Below are positions 1 through 6,653 of a stretch of 16,854 nt of DNA, piece by piece. Under the pieces are notes generated by a model. The model was given only the letters and a program-made list of their open reading frames with translations. It did not search any database and had not been told where the DNA came from. Both the position numbers and the translations under genes were made by a program. Numbering within the stretch: the stretch's first letter is position 1; the number at the start of each line of letters is the position of its first letter. Source of the DNA: CAZESH01 sp964514665 (lineage in GTDB: Bacteria; Bacillota; Bacilli; Paenibacillales; KCTC-25726); the NCBI GenBank assembly GCA_964514665.1, contig CAZESH010000063.1, forward strand, positions 1 through 16,854. The letters run 5' to 3'.

Positions 1-83
1 GCTCTTAACGGGCGGGGGTATGGGTTCCGGTCGCTGTTATCCGTCTTGTTTTCTCAACAAGGCGGCAACGGACCAAAAAGTTG

Positions 84-122
84 AAAAAGGTTGAGCAGAA
101 ATGATCCTGCTCAACCTTTTTT
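84..122. terminator. bidirectional rho-independent terminator
   Basis: A 15-bp perfect stem (AAAAAGGTTGAGCAG at 84-98, complement at 107-121) with an 8-nt loop ends in a run of six T. The A-run on the left arm makes it work on both strands. It lies beyond the 3' end of the minus-strand phosphodiesterase gene that stops at 181, and would also stop anything entering from the left edge. Nothing in 1-83 could be identified with confidence; two plus-strand frames are open there, ending at 84 and 94. Confidence 0.85.
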
Positions 123-150
123 AGATAAACCATCCCTCAAGCGAATTATC

Positions 151-168
151 TGCTTTTGAGACAGCCCC
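151..168. repeat. possible insertion-sequence terminal inverted repeat (remnant)
   Basis: The bases TGCTTTTGAGACAGCCCC read on the other strand as a GGGGCTGTCTCAAAAG-type end. From memory, this resembles terminal inverted repeats of IS1182-type elements in Bacillales. The layout to its left (open frame to the window edge, stop codon, terminator, then this motif) is what the 3' end of an IS would look like. The rest of the element is outside the window, so this is a suggestion only. Confidence 0.25.
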
Positions 169-180
169 CAGGAGAGGGCA

Positions 181-1503
181 TTAATCCTCGATTATGGAGC
201 GTCCGTCAAAGCCCGTCTCATGATTCAGTCCGATAAGCCGACAGACGGTTGGGGCGATATCGACAAGACTGAGAGGGATGTCCGATACATGACCGGGCTT
301 GAATTTCGCTCCCAGGCCGATCAGGCAAGCACTTTGGTCGTAGGGAGCCAGCGATCCGTGCTGGGATTTGACAGCAGCGTGATCGCTCAGAGACCATGTT
401 GTACCGGGAACGCCGAATGAATTTGCATCGGGCGACCATGCGGGGCTCACACTGAGCAGCGGAAAGCGGGTATGCTCTGCTCGTCCCGCCACAGCTTCCA
501 GAGGGCGTACGCCGGGAATGCGCAGCACATCCTGGCTGCTGCTGAGCAGTGTTCCGCACCAGGGCTGCTGCAGCAGCCATTCGGCCAGCTTCACTGCATC
601 CCGGGTAGCACCGTCGCCGGCAGAGTGTGAATAAATCGCCTGCTCGGCAACGAGATATTCGCTTTGCAGAGACAGTATCCTGCGCGCATGCTCAACGCGT
701 TCCTGAAGCGATACGGAGTTTCCAACGGTTGAGTGTCCGTGATCGCTGATCCACAGAACGTGAAATTGCTCCATCAAGCCCCGCTGCTCCAGTTCTTCGA
801 AAATCAGGCCAACGCTTTGATCAACGGCTGCGGCGGCCTGCTGCGCTTCCGGAGAGCCAAGACCGCAGCTGTGGTAGGCGGAATCCGGCTCGGACAGCCA
901 AAGGACGAGCACCTGATTGGTTTCATCGTCCAGCCATTCTTCGATCAGTGCGCGCACCGCCCATTTCGCTCTGGAAATTTTGGGCATCTGGGCTTCGTCC
1001 GGAACCGCTCCCAGCCGCTTGTGCCTGGCTTCCAACGCGGGGGTACCGTAAACGGAAGCGGGATTGATTACCTTTTCCGGTCTGTTGATGTTCCAGAGCA
1101 GGGAAGCGCCGGGGCTGCTGGAGGCCGCTACGGCAAGGTGTTTGCCGTGGCGGGCCAAACGGTCGCCCAGCGTAGGCGCCAACAACAGCGGCTCGCCCGC
1201 ATCCTTGGCAAAACGCAGAAGATGCCGGTCGTTGCCGGTTTGCAGCAATCCATCTTCTGCAAATCCGGGAACATACATCAAATTTTGCACGATGCCGTGA
1301 CGGCCCGGATAAACACCTGTCGTCAATGTACTCATGCTGACCCTGGTTTGAGAAGGATAGACGGCGGAGAAGGAAGTATAGGTCGTGCCTTGCCGGCGCA
1401 TTCTCTCATATACGGGCATATTTTCCCCGCCAGCCAAATCAGGCCGCAGCCCATCCGTGCCGATGATCAGTACTCTGTCGGTTAAGTCCGGATTACTTTT
1501 CAT
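181..1503 (-). CDS. alkaline phosphatase superfamily phosphodiesterase (nucleotide pyrophosphatase/phosphodiesterase type), cytoplasmic
   Basis: The 440-residue protein has the metal-site pattern of the alkaline phosphatase superfamily, NPP/type I phosphodiesterase branch. Visible residues are D17 in GTDG, a PSQT segment with T53 as likely nucleophile followed by TTG (61-63), D207 and H211 in EPDSAYH, D254-H255 in SDHGH, and a late H382. Members bind two zinc ions and cut phosphodiesters, pyrophosphates or C-P bonds; substrate cannot be read from the sequence. There is no signal peptide or membrane segment, so it should act in the cytoplasm. The ATG lies inside the end of the ComB-family gene (11-nt overlap, GAAGGGG ribosome site upstream), so the two are translationally coupled. 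It is the last gene of the operon starting at 5502. Phosphonoacetate hydrolase-like activity is an alternative. Family call is firm, substrate unknown. Confidence 0.85.
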   Translation of the reverse strand: MKSNPDLTDRVLIIGTDGLRPDLAGGENMPVYERMRRQGTTYTSFSAVYPSQTRVSMSTLTTGVYPGRHGIVQNLMYVPGFAEDGLLQTGNDRHLLRFAKDAGEPLLLAPTLGDRLARHGKHLAVAASSSPGASLLWNINRPEKVINPASVYGTPALEARHKRLGAVPDEAQMPKISRAKWAVRALIEEWLDDETNQVLVLWLSEPDSAYHSCGLGSPEAQQAAAAVDQSVGLIFEELEQRGLMEQFHVLWISDHGHSTVGNSVSLQERVEHARRILSLQSEYLVAEQAIYSHSAGDGATRDAVKLAEWLLQQPWCGTLLSSSQDVLRIPGVRPLEAVAGRAEHTRFPLLSVSPAWSPDANSFGVPGTTWSLSDHAAVKSQHGSLAPYDQSACLIGLGAKFKPGHVSDIPLSLVDIAPTVCRLIGLNHETGFDGRSIIED

Positions 1504-2227
1504 TTCCTACCCCTTCTTTGATAGCGGACTTTACGCTGATTTCCGACAGCCTTAACCGGCCGCTGTGCGGATTCGTTTCCGCCTTCAGCACAAATGAAAA
1601 CCGGTCCAAATCGAGACAATAATCGAAATCTTGACCGGATGCGGAAGCTTCCTCCCGCAAGCCCAAAAAGTTCACAGTGCGGCTTTCTTCTTTCAGAAAA
1701 CGGACAACTTCAGAATAATGATTCGCCTGTCCGGTCAATTCATTGCGGATATATTCAGCACATAGAGTGTCTTCATCCGCCGGTTCGCTTGCGTTCCAAC
1801 CCATGCAGACGAGGGAAACCGCTTGTGGACTGCGGGCCCGGATGTATGCTGCGATCGCGCCCGCATTGACAAAGCTGCCGGTAATAATTTCATCGGCGTT
1901 TACTGCATTCGCAATGCCTTGCGTACCCGCACTTGTCGTATGAATGACCGTCTTGCCGCGAAAATCGACATCGATTACCTGTGACGGTGAATTGCCGTAA
2001 TCGAATCCGGGCTGGATGCGGCCGTTGCGTTCCCCGATCAACACGTATTGCGGATTCGTTTGCTTTAATTGATACGCTTGTTCCAAATTTCCGACGGGTA
2101 TGATTTCTTTAGCTCCGTTAGCTGTTACATAGCAGGCCACCGAGAATGCGCGAAATACATCGATAATTACGGTTAATCCCCGGGCTTGCTTGGCGCCCTC
2201 AAGTTTATGCAGGATTTGTATGTCCAA
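1493..2227 (-). CDS. ComB-family phosphatase (2-phosphosulfolactate phosphatase-like)
   Basis: The 244-residue protein matches the ComB family in length and layout. It has an N-terminal strand with VIIDVFRAFS (about 21-30), a GERNGRIQPGFDYGNSP segment (about 65-81), a TTSAGTQGI segment (about 97-105) and a central VCMGWNASEPADED acidic patch. ComB is a Mg-dependent enzyme that removes phosphate from 2-phosphosulfolactate in coenzyme M and spore sulfolactate synthesis. No ComA or ComC partner is present here, and the neighbours are an importer and a phosphodiesterase, so I infer a different phosphomonoester substrate. The start is TTG at 2227, with GAGGA about nine bases upstream. The gene lies 38 bases after the solute-binding gene and overlaps the next gene by 11 bases, all on the minus strand. 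Confidence 0.8.
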   Translation of the reverse strand: MDIQILHKLEGAKQARGLTVIIDVFRAFSVACYVTANGAKEIIPVGNLEQAYQLKQTNPQYVLIGERNGRIQPGFDYGNSPSQVIDVDFRGKTVIHTTSAGTQGIANAVNADEIITGSFVNAGAIAAYIRARSPQAVSLVCMGWNASEPADEDTLCAEYIRNELTGQANHYSEVVRFLKEESRTVNFLGLREEASASGQDFDYCLDLDRFSFVLKAETNPHSGRLRLSEISVKSAIKEGVGNEK

Positions 2228-2265
2228 TTAAGAAAGTCCTCGCTTTCTGTGCGGTTGAAGTTAAG

Positions 2266-3618
2266 TTATTTCAGAAATTCGCGGATGCTGTTCGCCGTCT
2301 TGCCCAGTACCTGCTCGGCGGACAAATTGTCCACAACAGTTTTTTCCATCGCTTTGTTGATTTCCGTCTCGATTCGTTTGATTTCTGCAACAGGAGGTAC
2401 TTCCTTTGCATATTGAAGCTGTTCAAGCGCTACTTTGAAGTTCGGGTGCTGATCATAATAGGCCTGCAGCTCCGGGGAATTTTTGGCCGATACGCGAATC
2501 GGCAAATAACCCGTTTTCATCGAATAGGAGATGGCTTGCTCCTTGGAGGTCATGAATTTGATGAACTCCCATGCCGCTTGTTGTTTTTCCTTCGGCGATT
2601 TGGCCGGAATGGCGAGATTGGCGCCGCCGGTCGGAGTCGCGTAAGTTTTAAACTTGGGGAGGAAGGAAGCACCCAATTCGAACTTCGAAATTTTCTCAAG
2701 CTTGCCCAAGCTTCCCGTACTTCCGATCATGAAGGCGATCTGTCCGTTCATGAAGCGTTGGTCCATGCTTTCCCCGGCGCTCGAGCCGCTTGTGCTGGTT
2801 CCGCCAACCGGAGGCATCATTGACTTGTCCTTATTGATCATGTCGCTCCATAATTGCAGGCCGCGGGCTGCTTCCGGCTGATCCAACTTGACGCTTTTCA
2901 GATCGTCGCCCAGGATGGCACCGCCGTTGGACCAGACGAGCGAGTAGAAATACCAGCCCGACATGCTGGCGGCGAAGCCGAATCTTTCGGTCTTGCCGTC
3001 TTTGACAATCGTGGCTTTTTTGGCGATGCGATATAGATCGTCCCATGTTTCTGCGGGATGCTCCGGATTTTCACCGAGCTCTTTCATGATGTCTTTGTTG
3101 TAGTAAAGAATCGGAGTGCTGCGATTGTAAGGAATCGTATATTGCTTGCCGTGCAAAGCCGTGTTTACGAGCAGGCCTTTTTCAAAATCGTCAAATTTGA
3201 ATTCGGCGTCCTTTTGGATGAAATCGTCAAGCGCTAGCAGCGCCCCATTTTCAGCAAAGACCGGCCAAACGCGGGTGTTCAGCTGCACTACGTCCGGTAC
3301 GTCGCCGCCGACAACCGCGGCCTGCAGCTTCTGTCCTGTAACGTCGTAGCTTTGTTGAAATATTGCGTTTACGTGAATGTTTTCATGTGTTTTGTTGAAT
3401 TCATCCACCTGCTGCTGCAGCACTTCGCCGATCTGTCCGCCGCTTCCGTGCCAAAATTCGATTTCAACGGGCTTGGCTGCCGCCGGTTCCGCCCTCGGTT
3501 CTACCGTCGGATTGGCCACTTGTTTGCCATTGCTTTCGGCGAACTCTTTGTTTCCGCAAGCGGATAATATGGTCAAAATGAACAGTACTGAAAGGAACAA
3601 CGATAATCCTTTTTTCAT
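2266..3618 (-). CDS. UgpB-like ABC transporter solute-binding lipoprotein
   Basis: The 450-residue protein starts with a lipoprotein signal: KK, a hydrophobic stretch (5-18) and lipobox LSAC with Cys21 as lipidation site. The mature part is a cluster D (SBP_bac_8 type) binding protein. It has EFWHGSGG (54-61), a QSYDVTGQKLQAA segment (89-101), GGDVPDVVQL (104-113), YNRSTPILYYNKD (164-176) and MSGWYFYSLVWSNGG (219-233), which resemble UgpB, the glycerol-3-phosphate/glycerophosphocholine binder of E. coli. It would be anchored outside the membrane and feed the two permeases encoded just upstream. The ATG at 3618 is preceded by AGAGGTG at good spacing. It lies 76 bases after the second permease; a lone hairpin-poor gap separates them. 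Sugar binding is a possible alternative to phosphoester binding. Confidence 0.88.
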   Translation of the reverse strand: MKKGLSLFLSVLFILTILSACGNKEFAESNGKQVANPTVEPRAEPAAAKPVEIEFWHGSGGQIGEVLQQQVDEFNKTHENIHVNAIFQQSYDVTGQKLQAAVVGGDVPDVVQLNTRVWPVFAENGALLALDDFIQKDAEFKFDDFEKGLLVNTALHGKQYTIPYNRSTPILYYNKDIMKELGENPEHPAETWDDLYRIAKKATIVKDGKTERFGFAASMSGWYFYSLVWSNGGAILGDDLKSVKLDQPEAARGLQLWSDMINKDKSMMPPVGGTSTSGSSAGESMDQRFMNGQIAFMIGSTGSLGKLEKISKFELGASFLPKFKTYATPTGGANLAIPAKSPKEKQQAAWEFIKFMTSKEQAISYSMKTGYLPIRVSAKNSPELQAYYDQHPNFKVALEQLQYAKEVPPVAEIKRIETEINKAMEKTVVDNLSAEQVLGKTANSIREFLK

Positions 3619-3694
3619 TTTTTACACCTCTTTTTTTATAGTGAAAATCATGTTCGCATGTTTTTTGGCATTGATCCGCATTTGCGCGGTTTTC

Positions 3695-4543
3695 TTATTT
3701 CAGTCCGGTCGTGGCAATGCCTCTCACCATCCACTTCTGGACGAAAAGGAAGAGCACGAACAGCGGGATAATAATCATCGAAGCCGCCGCCATGATCAGA
3801 TTCCACTGCGTTCCTTCCGCACCTCCTTCCTCTGTAATCATGCTGGACAATCCTACCTGCAGCGTGCGCAGCTTGTCGCTGTTGGTGGCAATCAGCGGCC
3901 AAAAAAAGTCGTTGTAGTGCCAAATGAAGCTGAACAGCGTAAAGGTAAGCAGCGATGCAGTGGAAAGCGGGAGCATCAAATGGGCAATTAGCCGCAAATG
4001 CCCGCACCCGTCCAGCTTGGCAGCCTCCTCCAGCTCTTTGGGAACCTGCAGAAAAGCTTGTCTGATCAGGAAAATCCCAAATGCGTTGGCGGTAAACGGC
4101 ATGATCAGTCCCCAATAGCTGTCAAACCAGCCGAACTGCTTGATGATCAGGAAATTGGGAATGAAGGTGACTTGAATCGGCACCATCATTGTGGAAAGCA
4201 CGATCAGAAAGATCAGGCCCTTCCCCCGGAAGCTCAAGCGCGCGAACGCATATGCCGCCAGCACGGAGGTAGTCAGCTGAACGGCTATAATCAGCAAAGT
4301 GGTGAAGGCGCTGTTGAAAAAATAGCGGGCGAAGGGAGCGCTTTTCCAAGCGTCCAAATAATTCGCCGGATGAAACGGGTAGGGCCAGAAGCCGGGCGGA
4401 TAGGCAAACACCTTGTCGAATGTTTTGAATGATGTGATGAACATCCAGATAAAGGGGAATGCCATCAATAGCGAGAAAGCGGCGAGCCCAAGCGACCAGA
4501 TGAGCTTTTCCCAGCGAGCCAGGCTTGAGGCAATCGACTTCAT
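3695..4543 (-). CDS. UgpE/MalG-like ABC transporter permease
   Basis: This is a 282-residue inner-membrane permease of the CUT1 type, with about six hydrophobic segments. The EAA loop that contacts the ATPase reads ELEEAAKLDG at 170-179 (counting from MKS). It ends with GIATTGLK, the usual C-terminus of MalG-like permeases. I chose the ATG at 4543 because it overlaps the stop of the preceding permease gene as TGATG, a typical coupling arrangement. A GTG at 4558 would add five residues (MGACV) and cannot be excluded. It should form a heterodimer with the permease at 4543-5502. No ATPase gene is in the operon, so a shared MsmX-like ATPase is expected. Confidence 0.88.
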   Translation of the reverse strand: MKSIASSLARWEKLIWSLGLAAFSLLMAFPFIWMFITSFKTFDKVFAYPPGFWPYPFHPANYLDAWKSAPFARYFFNSAFTTLLIIAVQLTTSVLAAYAFARLSFRGKGLIFLIVLSTMMVPIQVTFIPNFLIIKQFGWFDSYWGLIMPFTANAFGIFLIRQAFLQVPKELEEAAKLDGCGHLRLIAHLMLPLSTASLLTFTLFSFIWHYNDFFWPLIATNSDKLRTLQVGLSSMITEEGGAEGTQWNLIMAAASMIIIPLFVLFLFVQKWMVRGIATTGLK

Positions 4544-5502
4544 CACACATGCACCCACTTTCGCGAGACGACTAACTGCAGCCAGGTGATGATGAACAAA
4601 AGAATAAAGAGCAGCACGGCGACAGATGAGGCGTAGCCGACCTCGAAGAATTCAAATCCGAAGCGATACAGATAAAAAATGATCATATTCGTACTGTCAG
4701 CCGGACCCCCTTGGGTCATCATGTAGACTTGATCGAAATCCTGGAATGAGGCAATCAAAGCGACAATCAGCACAAACAGCAGATAAGGCGACAATAAAGG
4801 CCATACGATCCGAAGAAGCGTCTGTCTGCCGTTTGCCCCGTCTATCCGGGCGGCTTCGAACAGCGATTCCGGAATATTTTGCAAACCGGCAATCAAGATA
4901 ACGGTGTAATAGCCGACAACCTTCCAGATTTTCATGATAATGATCGCCGCCATCGCCCAACCGGGCTGGGTCAGCCAAGGAATTTGCGGGACACCGAACA
5001 AGCCGAGAAACCAATTGATGAGTCCGAAGTTTTGATCGTACAGCCAGATCCACAAGGCACTGACGGCGACCATCGGGGTGATGTAAGGCAGGAAGATCAA
5101 GCCGCGAAACAGGTTCATGCCGCGAAGCTTGCGGTCAAGCAGGATGGCCAGCAAGAAGGCGATCGTAATCGTAAAGCCTACCGAAAACAGCCCGAATACC
5201 GCAGTGTTCTGCACAACATGCCAAAAGTCTGCGGATTGCAGCAGGTGCATGTAATTCGTCAGGCCGATCCAGTTGAAATGCGCCGAAATCAGATTCCAAT
5301 CCGTTAAGCTCAGCCCAAAGGTCATGATAAGAGGCAGCATGATAAAGATGAACAGCAAAATAAAAGCGGGGGCAACAAGCAGATACGGAGCCAATACTTC
5401 CGGAATCCGTCGTTTCGCCATTACCGCGGCCGTCTGTGAGCCTGCTTCTGTTACACGGGTGCGACTTCGGCTTTTTTGCAGCAGCAAAGATCCCTGATCC
5501 AT
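4543..5502 (-). CDS. UgpA/MalF-like ABC transporter permease
   Basis: This is a 319-residue permease with six hydrophobic segments from about residue 38 and the EAA loop FEAARIDGANGR at 215-226. It ends with SRKWVHV, as is common in UgpA/MalF-like proteins. The frame is open further upstream to 5574, but the ATG at 5502 has an AAAGGA site seven bases before it, so I take that start. The upstream extension carries no recognisable sequence and would run into the regulatory region. It is the first gene of the minus-strand operon and partners the UgpE-like protein. The likely promoter (TATACT at 5554-5559) has a poor -35 element, which fits activation by the divergent LysR protein. Confidence 0.88.
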   Translation of the reverse strand: MDQGSLLLQKSRSRTRVTEAGSQTAAVMAKRRIPEVLAPYLLVAPAFILLFIFIMLPLIMTFGLSLTDWNLISAHFNWIGLTNYMHLLQSADFWHVVQNTAVFGLFSVGFTITIAFLLAILLDRKLRGMNLFRGLIFLPYITPMVAVSALWIWLYDQNFGLINWFLGLFGVPQIPWLTQPGWAMAAIIIMKIWKVVGYYTVILIAGLQNIPESLFEAARIDGANGRQTLLRIVWPLLSPYLLFVLIVALIASFQDFDQVYMMTQGGPADSTNMIIFYLYRFGFEFFEVGYASSVAVLLFILLFIITWLQLVVSRKWVHV

Positions 5503-5540
5503 ATTCGTTCCTTTCCGACCCGGGAGGGTCAAGTTTTTTT

Positions 5541-5550
5541 GTGATCTCAC
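5541..5550. promoter_or_regulatory. short palindrome near the predicted start of the transporter operon
   Basis: The 10-base perfect palindrome GTGATCTCAC lies just downstream of the predicted -10 (5554-5559) on the minus strand, around the expected transcription start. It could be part of an operator or simply chance; no regulator can be assigned. Confidence 0.25.
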
Positions 5551-5553
5551 CCA

Positions 5554-5582
5554 AGTATAGGCGGAGAATGTCACAACAAAAT
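5554..5582 (-). promoter_or_regulatory. candidate promoter of the minus-strand transporter operon
   Basis: On the minus strand, TATACT (5559-5554) is a good -10 box. The hexamer 17 bases upstream, ATTTTG (5582-5577), is a poor -35. A promoter of this sort usually needs an activator, and the neighbouring LysR-type gene with T-N11-A dyads supplies a candidate. Predicted start of transcription is near 5547. Confidence 0.4.
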
Positions 5583-5591
5583 TAACGTGAA

Positions 5592-5608
5592 TTTAAAGCA
5601 GAGTTAAA
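5592..5608. promoter_or_regulatory. candidate LysR-type binding site, proximal dyad
   Basis: The sequence TTTAA-agcagag-TTAAA is an interrupted dyad that contains a T-N11-A core (T5594 to A5606), the LysR-type signature. Its centre at 5600 lies about 53 bases upstream of the predicted start of the minus-strand operon, a position suited to activation. AT-rich composition means chance is possible. Confidence 0.4.
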
Positions 5609-5635
5609 TAACCCATTACTTTTTCACGCTAAACT

Positions 5636-5650
5636 ATAGATAAAATCTAT
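5636..5650. promoter_or_regulatory. candidate LysR-type binding site, distal dyad
   Basis: ATAGAT-aaa-ATCTAT is a perfect interrupted palindrome with a T-N11-A core (T5637 to A5649). It overlaps a second dyad, AGATAAA-atcta-TTTATCT (5638-5656). It ends just before the ribosome site of the lysR gene, so binding there would also be expected to repress lysR itself. Confidence 0.5.
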
Positions 5651-5664
5651 TTATCTAAAAGGAG

Positions 5665-6585
5665 ATGGCGACCATCACGCTGCAGCAGTTGAGGATTTTA
5701 ACGCTGATTGCGAAATATGCGACAGTGAGCGGAGCGGCAAAGCAGCTTCAATTAAAGCAGCCTACCGTTTCGTTTCATATGCGCAAGCTGGAGGAGTCGG
5801 CAGGAGTGGGCTTGTTTGAGATGAAGCAAAAGCGGGTATTCCTGACAGATGCCGGAAGGGCGCTGCTGGCCTATGCGGTGCGGATTGTCTCATGGACGGA
5901 TGATGCGGGTCAGGTGATGCGCGATTACCGTCAGCATCGCCGCGGAAAACTGGCGATCGGAGCAAGCAATACGCCTGCGACTTATGTTCTGCCTCAATTT
6001 CTGGAGCGGATGCGTACGGTGCTTTCCGATGTGCGGTTTGATTTGCAGGTGAGGAATTCACCTGAAATTATAGACATGATCAAAGCTTGCGAGATCGATT
6101 TCGGGATTATAGCCGATCATGATATTCATGACCCCGATTTGGAGGCGGTTCCCTTGCTCGATGACGAGATGGGGCTGGTGCTTCATCCCGTGCATCCGCT
6201 TGCCGGCGCCAACCGGATAACGGCGGCGATGCTGCGGGGGGAGCGCTGGATTGTCCGCGAGAAGAGCTCCGCATCGCGCAGAATGTTCGATCAATGGGAG
6301 AACTACCATGATTTGGGCGGCAATGAGCGCATGGAGCTCGGATCCACGGAATCGATCAAAAAGGTCGTAAGGGCGCAGCAGGGGGTTGCCATTCTGTCGG
6401 GACTGGCGGTGATGGAGGAAGTTGCCGAGAAGAAGCTTGTCTTTCGCTCGCTCGATTCTCCGTTCATGAAACGGAAGATTTATTTGATTTACATGAAAAA
6501 CCGCTACCTTTCTCCGCTGAGCTCAAAAGTGATCGGATTTTTTCTGGCCGACCGTGAAGCGGCGAAAAGCACCGCATCTTCATAA
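5665..6585 (+). CDS. LysR-family transcriptional regulator
   Basis: The 306-residue protein has the LysR N-terminal winged helix-turn-helix (LQQLRILTLI at 6-15, then SGAAKQLQLKQPTVSFHMRK about 22-41). A linker and a periplasmic-binding-like effector domain follow (about 92-295). It likely senses a small ligand and controls the divergent transporter/phosphatase operon, and itself, through the dyads at 5592-5650. The start is odd: AAGGAG ends at 5664, directly next to the ATG at 5665, leaving no spacer. The conserved family start pattern would fall near the ATC at 5674 or CTG at 5680, and TTG at 5689 is also in frame. I keep the ATG as the only standard start. The 3' end forms one arm of the downstream terminator. 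Function as a LysR regulator is clear; the ligand is unknown. Confidence 0.9.
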   Translation: MATITLQQLRILTLIAKYATVSGAAKQLQLKQPTVSFHMRKLEESAGVGLFEMKQKRVFLTDAGRALLAYAVRIVSWTDDAGQVMRDYRQHRRGKLAIGASNTPATYVLPQFLERMRTVLSDVRFDLQVRNSPEIIDMIKACEIDFGIIADHDIHDPDLEAVPLLDDEMGLVLHPVHPLAGANRITAAMLRGERWIVREKSSASRRMFDQWENYHDLGGNERMELGSTESIKKVVRAQQGVAILSGLAVMEEVAEKKLVFRSLDSPFMKRKIYLIYMKNRYLSPLSSKVIGFFLADREAAKSTASS

Positions 6586-6607
6586 AGAAGGATACGGTGC
6601 TTTTCGC
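6562..6607. terminator. hairpin terminator shared by convergent genes
   Basis: GCGAAAAGCACCG (6562-6574) pairs perfectly with 6595-6607, and the inner part (TCTTC/GAAGG around 6577-6592) can pair further. The left arm lies inside the last codons of lysR, whose stop is at 6583-6585. The A4 and T4 tracts are inside the stem, so it can serve both lysR (+) and the converging ATPase gene (-, stop at 6654). The U-run after the stem is weak. Confidence 0.6.
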
Positions 6608-6653
6608 GATGATCTTCGAAACGATCGTTTTTAGTTTCACGGTTTGGTTCGAT

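Noticed and set aside
733..1485. 250-codon plus-strand open frame opposite the phosphodiesterase gene
   Set aside because: Its product is low-complexity and Arg/Gly-rich with no recognisable domain, and it is antisense to a gene with clear catalytic motifs.
3377..3991. 204-codon plus-strand open frame across the UgpB/UgpE junction
   Set aside because: It spans two real minus-strand genes and their gap, and has no ribosome site or domain.
5503..5574. N-terminal extension of the UgpA-like permease to 5574
   Set aside because: The ATG at 5502 has a good ribosome site, and the extension would cover the predicted promoter region with sequence unlike a permease N-terminus.
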